Assembly: GCA_963835135.1 (NCBI GenBank)
Contig: CAWIEF010000003.1
Location: 186,001 to 250,000, forward strand
From: JAVVHH01 sp963835135
GTDB taxonomy: Bacteria; Pseudomonadota; Alphaproteobacteria; Acetobacterales; Acetobacteraceae
Length of the DNA: 64,000 bases
Reading direction: 5' to 3'
Both the position numbers and the translations under genes were made by a program. Shown one piece after another: positions 16,717 to 24,845 of this stretch (positions are counted from its first letter, which is position 1; the number at the start of each line of letters is the position of its first letter). The notes beneath the pieces were generated by a model. The model had not been told where the DNA came from, searched no databases, and worked only from the letters and a program-made list of their open reading frames with translations.

Positions 16717-16920
16717 GTATTATGCCTTACTCTGCCATCCGTCGCCGGATTGTTTTGCGCCTAAGACCCGACGATCTCGGCCCGCAACTCGGAGCTAACA
16801 AATTTTCGTGAGCTAAGCAACGGTTAACAGCACATCTTATGCGTGTGCCGGCGAAGAAAATGCGCGTATCAGAGGCAGGCGTTCCACGCCGGGACAAGCG
16901 ATCTGTGAGGTAGACCGCGT
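16717..16920. promoter_or_regulatory. Divergent promoter region of the exopolysaccharide cluster
   Basis: A 204-bp gap between the divergent sugar transferase and GT4 genes. The middle (about 16795-16845) is clearly richer in A+T than its surroundings (AACAAATTTTCGTGAG, AACGGTTAACAGC), as expected of promoters and of MucR-type targets. I could not fix -35/-10 pairs with confidence. Confidence 0.45.
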
Positions 16921-18054
16921 ATGTATCTGGACCAACTCGACTCTGATCTGGCGCGATTGCCCAACCAGGCGTCGCGGCAGCGCGTGGCCATGCTCGTCCC
17001 GGGTGGGCTCGAACATGCCGGCGGGATCGGCCGCTGGGCCGGCTACCTGCACGCTACATGGTCCGAGCAGGAGCTGCTGCCCGCGCTGGAAATCATCGAT
17101 ACCCGCGGTACGGGTCACGCGGGCCGCGCCGCCATGGCGTTCACGCGCGCCATAATCCGCCTCGTGGCGCTCCGCGCGACGGGCCGGCTGGGCACCGTGC
17201 ACGCGAACCTGTCCAAGCGCGGCAGCACCGCGCGCAAGCTCGTCGTTGCGCTGCTGGCCATGGGCATGCGCACGCGGCTCGTGATCCACCTGCACGGCAG
17301 CGGCTATGACGAGTTCTTCGCCGCACTCCCTGCCTTCGCGCAGCGGCGCGTGGCCGGCCTGTTCCGGCGCGCCGACCACGTCGTGGTGCTGGGGCAGCGG
17401 TGGGCCGATTGGGTCAGCCAGACGCTGGGGGTTCCGCCCGAGCGCATCCACATCCTCTATAATGGCGTCCCTGCGCAGCCCCGCCGGGACCGCCGCCGCG
17501 GGCCTTGCCGCATCGTGCTGTTGGGCCGCATCGGTCCGCGCAAGGGCGTGCCCGAGCTGCTCGAGGCGCTCGGCAGCCCGGCGCTGCGCAGCCGCTCGTG
17601 GTCGGCCGTCCTGGCCGGGGACGGCGACGTCGAGGCGTATCGGCGCCGGGTCGCCGACGCCGGGCTGGCCGGCCGGATCAGCCTGCCCGGCTGGCTCCAC
17701 GGCGCCGCGGCGGCCGATCTGCTCGCGCAGGCCGACATCCTGGTGTTGCCCTCCCATGCCGAGAACTTCCCCATTTCGGTCATCGAGGCGCTTGCGGCAC
17801 GGGTCGCGGTCGTCACCACGCCGGTCGGCGCCACTCCCGAATTGCTTCGCGACGGCCACTCCGCCCTGTTCGTCCCCGTCGGCGACGCGCCGGCGCTGGC
17901 CGACGCCATCCAGAGCCTGATTGACGATCCGGCGCGGCGCCACGCCCTGGCCGAGGCCGGGCACGCGGTGTTCGCGCAGCAGCTCGACATCGCCACGCTC
18001 GCGCGCCGCCTGGCCGCGCTGCACACCTCGTTGCAGCCGCGAGTGGCATGCTGA
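16921..18054 (+). CDS. Family 4 glycosyltransferase
   Basis: GT-B glycosyltransferase of 377 residues. Donor-site region is well formed: VLLGRIGPRKGVPELLEAL, AGDGDVEAYRRRVADAG, GWLHGAAAADLLAQADILVL and the ExxxxxxE-type PSHAENFPISVIEALAA. The N-terminal acceptor domain contains LVPGGLEHAGGIGRWAGYL. It is the first gene of the plus-strand arm (GT4, flippase, GH10). The stop overlaps the flippase start by seven bases. Probable cytoplasmic assembly enzyme for the exopolysaccharide repeat unit; sugar specificity is not visible. Confidence 0.88.
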   Translation: MYLDQLDSDLARLPNQASRQRVAMLVPGGLEHAGGIGRWAGYLHATWSEQELLPALEIIDTRGTGHAGRAAMAFTRAIIRLVALRATGRLGTVHANLSKRGSTARKLVVALLAMGMRTRLVIHLHGSGYDEFFAALPAFAQRRVAGLFRRADHVVVLGQRWADWVSQTLGVPPERIHILYNGVPAQPRRDRRRGPCRIVLLGRIGPRKGVPELLEALGSPALRSRSWSAVLAGDGDVEAYRRRVADAGLAGRISLPGWLHGAAAADLLAQADILVLPSHAENFPISVIEALAARVAVVTTPVGATPELLRDGHSALFVPVGDAPALADAIQSLIDDPARRHALAEAGHAVFAQQLDIATLARRLAALHTSLQPRVAC

Positions 18055-19463
18055 TCCGCCACAGCGGCGTCTACATCGCCGCCAAACTGTTACCCGGCGC
18101 GCTCGGCATGCTGACCACCGCGGTGCTGACGCGGGTGCTGCCGCCCGAGCAGTATGGCCGTTATGGCGTCGCCCTGGTCATCATGAGCTTCGGCGCCACG
18201 CTGGGGTTCGAATGGCTCGGCTTGGCCTATCTGCGCCTGGCGGGCACGCAGACGGACCGGGCGCTCGCGGCCGGCACGTTCAACCGCCTGTTCGGGTGTG
18301 TTCTGCTCGGCGCCGCACTGATCGGCGCCGCCGCGATCATCGCGGTGCCGGCTGGCGAACGCGCCATCGTCTGGGCTGGGCTCATCCTGATGGCGAGCTA
18401 TGCCTGGTTCGAGTTCCGCGCCCGCTTCCATGTCGCGGGTCTCGCGCCAGGAGCCTACCTGCGCATGAACGTGGCGCGGGCCGGCCTGATTTTGCTCGCC
18501 GCTGGCGGGGCCGCATGGCTCAGCCGCGATCCGGTCTGGACGGCGCTGGCGACCGCGGCGGCGACGCTGGCCGGGTCGTTCGTGGGCGCCGGGCCGATGC
18601 GCCGCGCCGGGTTCGATCCGGCGCTCGCCCGCGCCGCCGTCGGCTTCGGGCTCCCGCTCGCCGCCAGCCTGGCGCTGGCCAGCGCGACCGGCAGCGCGAC
18701 CCGCGGCTTGACAGGGGCGCTCGGCGGCGTCGAGGCGCTCGGCCTCTACACGGCGGCGTTCGTGCTGGTGCAGAACACGCTCGTGGTCCTCTCGTCCGGT
18801 CTGTCGTCGGCGGGATTCTCTCTGGCCGTGAACGCGCTCGAGGCGGGCAATGTCGAGGCCGCCCGCCAGCAGCTCGCAGCGAACGGGGCGCTGCTGCTGG
18901 CGGTGCTGGGCCCGGCGGCGCTCGGCATGGCGCTGACGGCCGACAGCCTCGCGGCGACGCTGGTCGGGCCTGGGTTCCGCGGGGCAGTGGCCGCGTTGAC
19001 GCCGTGGATGGCGGCCGGGGCGTTCCTCGCCGGCTTTCGCGCCCATTACCTGGATCACGCGTTTCAACTCGGGCGAACACTGGGCGGCCAAGTGTGGGTG
19101 ACGGCCTCCGCCGCGGCGGTCACGCTCGGGCTCGACGCGCTGCTGATCCCGGCTCTGGGCCCGCTCGGCGCGGCGATGGCGGTCACGGCGGGCGGGGCGG
19201 TCTCGGTCGTGCATGCAATCCTTGCGGGCCGCCGCGCCTTCCCTGTGCCGCTGCCGCTCGCGCAAGGCGCCCGCGTGGCCGGCGCATGCGTCGCGATGAC
19301 CTTCGGCGTGCTCGCGGTGCCGGGGGCCGGCCCCGCCGCACTCGCGCTCCGGATCGGGGCCGGCGTGCTGACCTACGGCGCCGCTGCGCTGGCGCTCGAC
19401 GTGCTGGGGGTGCGCACGCGGCTGCTGAGCCGGGCCGGGTTCGTCGGCGGCCGGGTCGCTTGA
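18048..19463 (+). CDS. Wzx-type polysaccharide flippase (MOP superfamily)
   Basis: Integral membrane protein of 471 residues with about 12-14 hydrophobic helices and the MOP/PST opening SGVYIAAKLLPGALGMLTTA followed by RVLPPEQYGRYGVAL, the standard oligosaccharide-flippase signature. It would move the undecaprenyl-linked repeat unit to the periplasmic face for polymerisation by the Wzy-like protein. It overlaps the GT4 gene by seven bases, and its own TGA stop overlaps the TTG start of the GH10 gene. Confidence 0.87.
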   Translation: MLIRHSGVYIAAKLLPGALGMLTTAVLTRVLPPEQYGRYGVALVIMSFGATLGFEWLGLAYLRLAGTQTDRALAAGTFNRLFGCVLLGAALIGAAAIIAVPAGERAIVWAGLILMASYAWFEFRARFHVAGLAPGAYLRMNVARAGLILLAAGGAAWLSRDPVWTALATAAATLAGSFVGAGPMRRAGFDPALARAAVGFGLPLAASLALASATGSATRGLTGALGGVEALGLYTAAFVLVQNTLVVLSSGLSSAGFSLAVNALEAGNVEAARQQLAANGALLLAVLGPAALGMALTADSLAATLVGPGFRGAVAALTPWMAAGAFLAGFRAHYLDHAFQLGRTLGGQVWVTASAAAVTLGLDALLIPALGPLGAAMAVTAGGAVSVVHAILAGRRAFPVPLPLAQGARVAGACVAMTFGVLAVPGAGPAALALRIGAGVLTYGAAALALDVLGVRTRLLSRAGFVGGRVA

Positions 19464-20533
19464 GGCGGCGCAGCCTGTTGCTGGCGGCTCCGGCGCTGCT
19501 CGGCAGTGCGACCGCGGATGAACCGCTGCCGCTGCTGCGCGACGCCGCCCGCCACGCCGGGCTGCAGATCGGCTCGTCCAGCGAGATCGACCTCGCCCGA
19601 GACCCGGCCTACGCGGCACTCATCGCCGCCCACTGCTCGCTGTTCGCGCCGAACATGAGTTGGCAGCGCATGTCGCCGACTCCGACGGATCGTTTCGCCG
19701 GGCTCGACCCCAATATCGAGTTCGCCGGCCATCACGGTCTGCGGTTGACCGGCTACCACCTGCTCTGGCACCAGCGGCTGCCGGACTGGTTCGACGGGCT
19801 CGACCGTGCTGCCGCCGAGCGCGCCATCGTCGAGCATGTCGGAACGATCGGCGCCCGGTTCGGGCGCGAGACCCACGCCTGGAACGTGGTCAACGAGGCG
19901 ATCAGGCCCGCCGACGGCATGGCGGGCGGCTTGCGCCGCAGTCCGATGCTCGCCAAATTCGGCACCGCGTTCTTCGACATCGCGTTCCATGCCGCGCTGC
20001 AAGCCCAGCCGCAGGTCTTGCGTCTGTACAACGACTACGACCTGGAACTGGATACGCCCGACGAGGAGGCCCGCCGGCGCGCGCTGCTGCATCTGCTGGA
20101 CGACCTGATTCGCCGCTCGGTGCCGATCCAAGCGGTCGGGCTGCAGTGCCACCTGCGGACGCGGACTTTTGGGCGCTTCAACCCGGCCGTCTATCGCCAG
20201 TTCCTGGCCGAGTTGGCTGATCGCGGGCTAGACATCTTCATCACCGAACTGGACGTGCACGATCTCGCGCCGGGCGACGTGCCCGTACGAGACCAGCGCG
20301 TGGCGGACATCTACCTGGAGTTCCTCGGCACCGCACTGGCGCAACCGCGGGTCAGCACGGTGGTGTTCTGGGGCCTCAGCGATCGTTACTCTTGGCTCAA
20401 CGATCCGGCCCGCCACGGCTTCCTGCGCAGCGACGGCCAGCCGGGCCGCCCGCTGCCGTTCGATCCCGCGCTACAGCCGACCGACGCGGCATGGATGATC
20501 GCTCGGGCGCTGCGGAGCGCGTCGCCGCGCTGA
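19460..20533 (+). CDS. GH10 endo-beta-1,4-xylanase-family glycoside hydrolase
   Basis: Secreted GH10 enzyme, 357 residues from a TTG at 19460 that overlaps the flippase stop (TTGA). Residues 1-19 (RRR then LLLAAPALLGSATA) form a signal peptide with a Tat-like arginine run. The barrel shows the GH10 landmarks GYHLLWHQRLPDW (98-110), acid/base Glu146 in WNVVNEAI and nucleophile Glu263 in FITELDVHD, plus FWGLSDRYSWL near the end. The frame is open far upstream but overlaps the flippase there. In this cluster it more likely cuts the exopolysaccharide than plant xylan (inference). Confidence 0.88.
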   Translation: MRRRSLLLAAPALLGSATADEPLPLLRDAARHAGLQIGSSSEIDLARDPAYAALIAAHCSLFAPNMSWQRMSPTPTDRFAGLDPNIEFAGHHGLRLTGYHLLWHQRLPDWFDGLDRAAAERAIVEHVGTIGARFGRETHAWNVVNEAIRPADGMAGGLRRSPMLAKFGTAFFDIAFHAALQAQPQVLRLYNDYDLELDTPDEEARRRALLHLLDDLIRRSVPIQAVGLQCHLRTRTFGRFNPAVYRQFLAELADRGLDIFITELDVHDLAPGDVPVRDQRVADIYLEFLGTALAQPRVSTVVFWGLSDRYSWLNDPARHGFLRSDGQPGRPLPFDPALQPTDAAWMIARALRSASPR

Positions 20534-20537
20534 CCGG

Positions 20538-20708
20538 TCAGAGGACAAAGTAAAGGCATAGGCCGATCAGGGCCGCCCAAAGAAGACTGGCGAGTACGAC
20601 GGCGACGACGATGCCAAACGAGGCGTCGCGCGTTTTGTCGCGCGCCCGTCCTGTCGCGCCGGCCCGGATTTTACCAGGTTTGGTCGGGATCTCTGCCAGC
20701 GCCTCCAA
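20538..20708 (-). CDS. Possible small membrane protein
   Basis: An open frame of 56 codons from a TTG at 20708, with a polar, Lys/Arg-rich first half (IPTKPGKIRAGATGRARDK) and a second half that is one uninterrupted hydrophobic stretch of about 25 residues (FGIVVAVVLASLLWAALIG then LCLYFVL). The shape is a C-tail-anchored single-span protein. It fills the space between the GH10 gene and mucR, on the mucR strand. There is no strong ribosome site, and no family is recognised. Confidence 0.35.
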   Translation of the reverse strand: MEALAEIPTKPGKIRAGATGRARDKTRDASFGIVVAVVLASLLWAALIGLCLYFVL

Positions 20709-20785
20709 CCCCGCCCCGTTCTTTGGATAGACAAGGACCTATGGCGTTACCGGTCGGACACCGACTGACAATGCCGTTCTGGACG

Positions 20786-21256
20786 TTACGACGGCGCCGA
20801 TTTGCTCGCGCGCTGTTTGCGGGCTGGCTTGGCGTCGACCGGCTCGGCGGCGGGCGTCACTGCCTTGCGGCCGAGGCCGATCTGCTTGGCCAGGCCCGAG
20901 CGCGTTGCCGCATAGTTGGGCGCCACCATCGGGTAGTCGCGCGGCAGGCCCCATTTGGTGCGGTAGGCATCCGGGCTCATGCCGTAGCTGGTCTGCAGAT
21001 GCCGTTTCAGCATCTTCAACTTCTTTCCATCTTCCAGACAAACGATGTAATCCGGGAAGACCGATTTCTTGATCGGCACTGCGGGCGTTTGCGCCGGCGC
21101 CGGCGCCGGCTCGGCCTCGCCTGCGGTGGACAGTGAGCGGTAGACTGCCTGAATCAGTCCAGGCAGCGCATCGATCGCGACTGGGTTCTTGGAAACGTGG
21201 GCCGAGACGATCTTTGCAGTAAGATCCAGCACGGTTGGCGGGACTACATCAGACAT
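20786..21256 (-). CDS. mucR: MucR/Ros family transcriptional regulator
   Basis: Zinc-finger-type regulator of 156 residues. The MucR core is clear: FPDYIVCLEDGKKLKMLKRH (68-87), then WGLPRDYPMVAPNYAATRS and LAKQIGLGRK. In Ros/MucR fingers the metal ligands are Cys, Cys/Asp, His and His. Here Cys73, Asp76 and His86 are present but the last His position is Ser90, so metal binding may be altered. GGAG stands nine bases before the ATG at 21256; an ATG two codons upstream is too close to it. MucR proteins control exopolysaccharide genes, and this one sits beside such a cluster. Confidence 0.88.
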   Translation of the reverse strand: MSDVVPPTVLDLTAKIVSAHVSKNPVAIDALPGLIQAVYRSLSTAGEAEPAPAPAQTPAVPIKKSVFPDYIVCLEDGKKLKMLKRHLQTSYGMSPDAYRTKWGLPRDYPMVAPNYAATRSGLAKQIGLGRKAVTPAAEPVDAKPARKQRASKSAPS

Positions 21257-21658
21257 CAACATTCACTCCTTCACCCTCGTCATAGGCCGTCTTGCTCAGA
21301 TACTCAATTGAGGTCGGCCAGTTGTGCCCAACTCGACCGCGCAGATTGCCGGATTTTTTATCATCAGCGAAACCGCCGTGCCGAGACATTAACGTTCGGT
21401 CCCACCATTGACTCAGGTGTGGCCTTGTCCTCAAGACTCGACCACCTTACTTCAGAACGGATCAGATCGCGAGCGTTGTACGCGGGCAATTGTTTCTTAT
21501 GGGCCGAACATTCCTCGTTCAGGGCGAGCGTGGCCCAAAGCGGCGACTGAAACGAGGGTGTCCGTTATTACGTGACAACAATCGTCGCGACGGTGCCTGG
21601 CGCTGGTTTCCGCAGCATCGGGCTTGTGCAAGAGTGACGGGCCACGACGAGGTTGCCC
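21257..21658. other. 402-bp gene-free region upstream of mucR
   Basis: Divergent gap between mucR and the OmpA-like lipoprotein gene. No convincing coding frame or stable RNA was found. It contains two GACTC sites (GANTC, target of the CcrM methylase encoded nearby) at 21410-21414 and 21435-21439, a short palindrome CTCAATTGAG near 21300 and a T-rich run at about 21350. It presumably holds the mucR promoter and operators. Confidence 0.5.
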
Positions 21659-22069
21659 ATGTTCCGCCGCCGTTTCCTGCTCGCCACCCTGCTCGTCTCG
21701 TCCCTCCTCGCCTCCGGCTGCGCACAGACCGCAGGCCAGTCCGGGACCACCACGAGCACGGTCGTGGTGTTCTTCACCGCCGATAGCGCGTCGCTCGATT
21801 CGTCCGCGCAGGCGGCCATCCAGCAGGCCGCCATGACCGCAAAACAGCGCCCGAACGCCACGGTGCATGTCCGCGGGTTCGCCGCTCCGGATTCCGGCTC
21901 GGTCGCGTTCAACCAATCGCTGTCGCAAACCCGGGCGCAGGGCGTGGTCGATTCGCTCGTCAACGCCGGCGTGCCGCGGATCCAGATCAGCACGGAGACC
22001 CGCGGCGCGGTTCCGTTCGAGCTGATGCCGACGGAGTCGCGCCGCGTCGAAATCGTGATCGGCCCGTAG
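21659..22069 (+). CDS. OmpA-like domain lipoprotein
   Basis: Small exported protein of 136 residues. Residues 1-20 form a lipoprotein signal ending LLASGC with the lipid-acceptor Cys21. Residues 35-136 match a short OmpA C-terminal (peptidoglycan-binding) domain: VVFFTADSASLDSSAQAAIQ at its start, then ATVHVRGFAAPDSGSVAFNQ, LSQTRAQGVVDSLV and SRRVEIVIGP. Probably an outer-membrane lipoprotein touching the cell wall. GAGG stands six bases before the ATG at 21659; an in-frame TTG two codons earlier is less likely. Confidence 0.82.
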   Translation: MFRRRFLLATLLVSSLLASGCAQTAGQSGTTTSTVVVFFTADSASLDSSAQAAIQQAAMTAKQRPNATVHVRGFAAPDSGSVAFNQSLSQTRAQGVVDSLVNAGVPRIQISTETRGAVPFELMPTESRRVEIVIGP

Positions 22070-22096
22070 GCGGCGTCCCGGCGCGACGGCACGAGC

Positions 22097-22729
22097 ATGA
22101 TGACAGAGACCGCAGCACGCGACGCGATCTGCCGCCTCGGCCACAGCCTGTTCGCCCGGGGCCTGTCGTTCGGAAGCGCCGGCAACATCAGCCAGCGGCT
22201 GGACGACGGCTGGCTGATGACGCCCACCAATGTCGGGATGGGCGACCTCGACCCGGGCCGCCTGGCCAAGCTGGACCGCGACCTCAGACTGGTGAGCGGC
22301 GATCCGCCGACCAAGGAGAGCTTCCTGCACCGGGTCATGTACGACGGGCGGCCGGATGCCGGCGCCGTCGTCCACCTGCATTCGACCCACTCGGTCGCGG
22401 TCTCGTGCCTGGCCGACGTCGATCCGGACGACGTGCTGCCGCCAATCACGGCCTACTACGTCATGCGGGTCGGGCGCCTGCCGCTGGTGCCGTATTTCCC
22501 GCCGGGCGACACGCGGTTGGCCGAAGCGGTGCGCCCGCTGGTCGGCAAGCATCACGCGGTGCTGCTGGCCAACCACGGCCCGGTCGTCGCCGGAACGTCG
22601 CTGTCGGCGGCGGCGGGCGCGATCGAGGAACTCGAAGAGACGGCTCGGCTATTCCTCCTGCTGCACGGCCACCGCACCCGCCCGCTCACCCCGGAGCAGG
22701 TCGACGAACTGCGCGCCCGCTTCGGCTAG
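22097..22729 (+). CDS. Class II aldolase/adducin family protein, OtnC-like
   Basis: Metal-dependent class II aldolase fold, 210 residues. GSAGNISQRLDDGWLMTPTN (phosphate-binding part), VVHLHSTHSVAVS (metal-binding His pair) and LLANHGPVVAGTSLSAA (third His) fit the 3-oxo-tetronate 4-phosphate decarboxylase (OtnC/YgbL) branch, which converts 3-oxo-tetronate-4-P to dihydroxyacetone phosphate and CO2. The partner kinase (OtnK) and dehydrogenase are not in the window, so the substrate is uncertain. A second ATG follows immediately. The last codon overlaps the convergent DUF3297 gene by four bases. Confidence 0.8.
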   Translation: MMTETAARDAICRLGHSLFARGLSFGSAGNISQRLDDGWLMTPTNVGMGDLDPGRLAKLDRDLRLVSGDPPTKESFLHRVMYDGRPDAGAVVHLHSTHSVAVSCLADVDPDDVLPPITAYYVMRVGRLPLVPYFPPGDTRLAEAVRPLVGKHHAVLLANHGPVVAGTSLSAAAGAIEELEETARLFLLLHGHRTRPLTPEQVDELRARFG

Positions 22730-22977
22730 GCGGTCGACGGCTCGTCCTTCAGATAAGGCTCGACTTTGCCCTGCAGCTTCATGGTCATCGGCTTGCCCTT
22801 GCGGTCCGTGGTGTTGCCCACGGTCAGGCGGACCCAACTCTCGCTGACGCAGTATTCCTGCACGTTGGTCTTCTCGACACCCTTGAACCTGATGCCGACG
22901 CCGCGCTCGAGCAGGGCGGCGTCGTAATGTGGGCTATCGGGGTCGGCCGAGAGCCGGTCGGGGAGAGTGTCGGACAT
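22726..22977 (-). CDS. DUF3297 family protein
   Basis: Short conserved protein of 83 residues starting MSDTLPDRLSADPDSPHYD, then ERGVGIRFKGVEKTNVQEYC and WVRLTVGNTTDRKGKP. This matches the DUF3297 family as I know it; no function is established. AGAGG stands six bases before the ATG at 22977, preferred over an upstream in-frame ATG. It is divergent from rnhB and convergent with the OtnC-like gene. Confidence 0.8.
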   Translation of the reverse strand: MSDTLPDRLSADPDSPHYDAALLERGVGIRFKGVEKTNVQEYCVSESWVRLTVGNTTDRKGKPMTMKLQGKVEPYLKDEPSTA

Positions 22978-23017
22978 CCTTGCCCTCTCCCACAGGATAG
23001 CCGCCATGTCACTGTCC

Positions 23018-23022
23018 GACTC
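23018..23022. promoter_or_regulatory. GANTC site upstream of rnhB-ccrM
   Basis: GACTC, the CcrM methylation target, lies 27 bp before the rnhB start in the short divergent promoter gap. In Caulobacter, methylation of GANTC in the ccrM promoter feeds back on transcription; the same is possible here (inference). Confidence 0.35.
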
Positions 23023-23048
23023 GGCGGCTCAAATGCTAGCCAGGGGCG

Positions 23049-23684
23049 ATGAGGCCGCATTTCAAGCGTGAGCGGGCGCATGGGGGACGCGTCGCCGGTG
23101 TCGACGAGGTCGGCCGGGGGCCGCTCGCCGGTCCGGTGGTCGCCGTGGCCGTCGTGTTTCCGCGTGGGGTGCCGCGGCGGGTCGCACCGCTGATCGACGA
23201 CAGCAAGAAGCTGACCGCCGCCGAGCGGGACCTGGCCGCCATCGCGATCAGGAGCTGCGCGGAGATCGCCGTCGGCGCCGCGTCGGTCGCCGAGATCGAG
23301 ACGCTCAACATCCTGCATGCCTCGATGCTCGCCATGCGCCGGGCGGTGCTGCGGTTGCGGCTCGCCCCCGAGCTGGCGCTGGTGGATGGCAACCGGGCGC
23401 CGCCCGGTCTGCCCTGCCCGGTCGAGTGCTGCATCGGCGGGGACGCGATCTCGCTCTCGATCGCCGCGGCGTCCATCATCGCCAAGGTGACCCGCGACCG
23501 CGCCATGCTCCGCCTCCACCTGCGCTACCCGCACTATGGCTGGCACGAGAACGCGGGCTATGCGACGGCGCTGCATCGCGCCGCGCTGCGCCAGCACGGG
23601 CCGTCGCGGCACCACCGGTCCGCGTTCGGCACCGTCCGCCTGCTGGCACAAGCCGAATTGTTCGAGGCCGACGCCGCCGATTGA
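23049..23684 (+). CDS. rnhB: Ribonuclease HII
   Basis: Removes RNA from RNA-DNA hybrids and misincorporated ribonucleotides. The protein has 211 residues. The catalytic text GVDEVGRGPLAGPV supplies Asp19 and Glu20, IDDSKKLTAAER follows, and Asp113 in ALVDGN is the third acidic residue. SIAAASIIAKVTRDR and YGWHENAGYAT are also diagnostic. It is followed 36 bp later by ccrM, an arrangement common in alphaproteobacteria. Confidence 0.95.
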   Translation: MRPHFKRERAHGGRVAGVDEVGRGPLAGPVVAVAVVFPRGVPRRVAPLIDDSKKLTAAERDLAAIAIRSCAEIAVGAASVAEIETLNILHASMLAMRRAVLRLRLAPELALVDGNRAPPGLPCPVECCIGGDAISLSIAAASIIAKVTRDRAMLRLHLRYPHYGWHENAGYATALHRAALRQHGPSRHHRSAFGTVRLLAQAELFEADAAD

Positions 23685-23720
23685 CGCGGTATCGGGCACA
23701 TCGTCACGATGGCCTGACCG

Positions 23721-24803
23721 ATGGACACCTCGCCCGACCTACCGCTCGACCAAGTGCTGCTGGGCGACTGCATCCCGATGATGCGGATGCTGCCCTCCGC
23801 CTCGGTACACTGCGTCTTCGCCGATCCGCCGTACAACCTGCAACTCCGCGGCGAACTGAGGCGGCCGGACGACAGCCTGGTGGACGGCGTGGACGACGAG
23901 TGGGACAAGTTCACCGACTTCGCCGCCTACGACGCGTTTACCCGGGAATGGCTGTCGGAATGCCGCCGCATGATGCGCAAGGACGGCACGATCTGGGTGA
24001 TCGGCGCCTATCACAACATTTTCCGGCTCGGCACCATCCTGCAGGATCTCGGCTTCTGGATCCTCAACGACGTCATCTGGCGCAAATCAAACCCGATGCC
24101 GAATTTCCGGGGCCGCCGGTTCACCAACGCGCACGAGACACTGATCTGGGCCGCCCGCGGGCGGGACAGCCGGTATCGGTTCAACTACCAGGCCATGAAG
24201 TCGCTCAACGACGACCTGCAGATGCGCAGCGACTGGACATTCCCGCTCTGCACCGGCCCCGAGCGGCTGAAAAACCAGCATGGCCTGAAGCTGCATCCCA
24301 CCCAGAAGCCCGAGGCGCTGCTGCACCGGATCCTGCTGGCCAGCACTTCGCCGGGCGACGTGGTGCTGGACCCCTTTCTCGGGACGGGAACGACGGCAGC
24401 CGTCGCCAAGCGGCTGCATCGGCATTTCATCGGGATCGAACGTCACCCTGCGTATGCCGAGGCGGCGATCGGGCGCGTGCGGCGCATCCGCCCCGCCCCG
24501 GCCGACGCCGCCCTGTCTTCGCCGACCAAGCGCGATGCGCCGCGGGTGCCGTTCGGCAGCCTGGTCGAGAGGGGCTTGGTTCCGGAGGGGACCGTGCTGA
24601 CCGACAAGCAGCGGCGGGTCCGCGCGACGGTGTCGGCCGACGGCTCGCTGGTATCGGGGACGGTGCGGGGCTCGCTGCATCAGGTTGGGGCGCAGTTGCA
24701 GAACATCCCGAGCTGCAACGGGTGGACGTTCTGGCACGTCGACCGCGGCGGCGCGCTAGTGCAGCTCGACGCCATCCGTGCCGAGTCGGTCGCCGCGGAG
24801 TAA
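23721..24803 (+). CDS. ccrM: CcrM-type adenine DNA methyltransferase (GANTC)
   Basis: Cell-cycle methylase adding a methyl group to adenine in GANTC, 360 residues. Catalytic motif DPPYNL (35-40) precedes the AdoMet-binding text DPFLGTGTTAAVAKRLHRHF, the order of beta-class enzymes. NPMPNFRGRRFTNAHETLIW and KLHPTQKPEALLHRIL are CcrM landmarks. The C-terminal extension (about 275-350; LVERGLVPEGTVLTDKQRR, PSCNGWTFWHV) is the RAMA-type domain found in CcrM. The gene is solitary, with no restriction endonuclease nearby. It lies with mucR in a 4-kb stretch; both families act in cell-cycle transcription in Caulobacter. Confidence 0.93.
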   Translation: MDTSPDLPLDQVLLGDCIPMMRMLPSASVHCVFADPPYNLQLRGELRRPDDSLVDGVDDEWDKFTDFAAYDAFTREWLSECRRMMRKDGTIWVIGAYHNIFRLGTILQDLGFWILNDVIWRKSNPMPNFRGRRFTNAHETLIWAARGRDSRYRFNYQAMKSLNDDLQMRSDWTFPLCTGPERLKNQHGLKLHPTQKPEALLHRILLASTSPGDVVLDPFLGTGTTAAVAKRLHRHFIGIERHPAYAEAAIGRVRRIRPAPADAALSSPTKRDAPRVPFGSLVERGLVPEGTVLTDKQRRVRATVSADGSLVSGTVRGSLHQVGAQLQNIPSCNGWTFWHVDRGGALVQLDAIRAESVAAE

Positions 24804-24845
24804 GCGGTCGGCCGGCGCGTCGCCGCGCCAGCCGTAGAGGAGCCG

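Noticed and set aside
17921..19459. Upstream extension of the GH10 frame through the flippase gene
   Set aside because: The text is Arg/Gly-rich with no family match and overlaps the well-formed flippase; the GH10 signal peptide begins at the TTG at 19460.
24804..24845. GGCGCG/CGCGCC hairpin between ccrM and the small exported-protein gene as a terminator
   Set aside because: The stem is only six bp in very G+C-rich sequence with no U-run; chance is likely.
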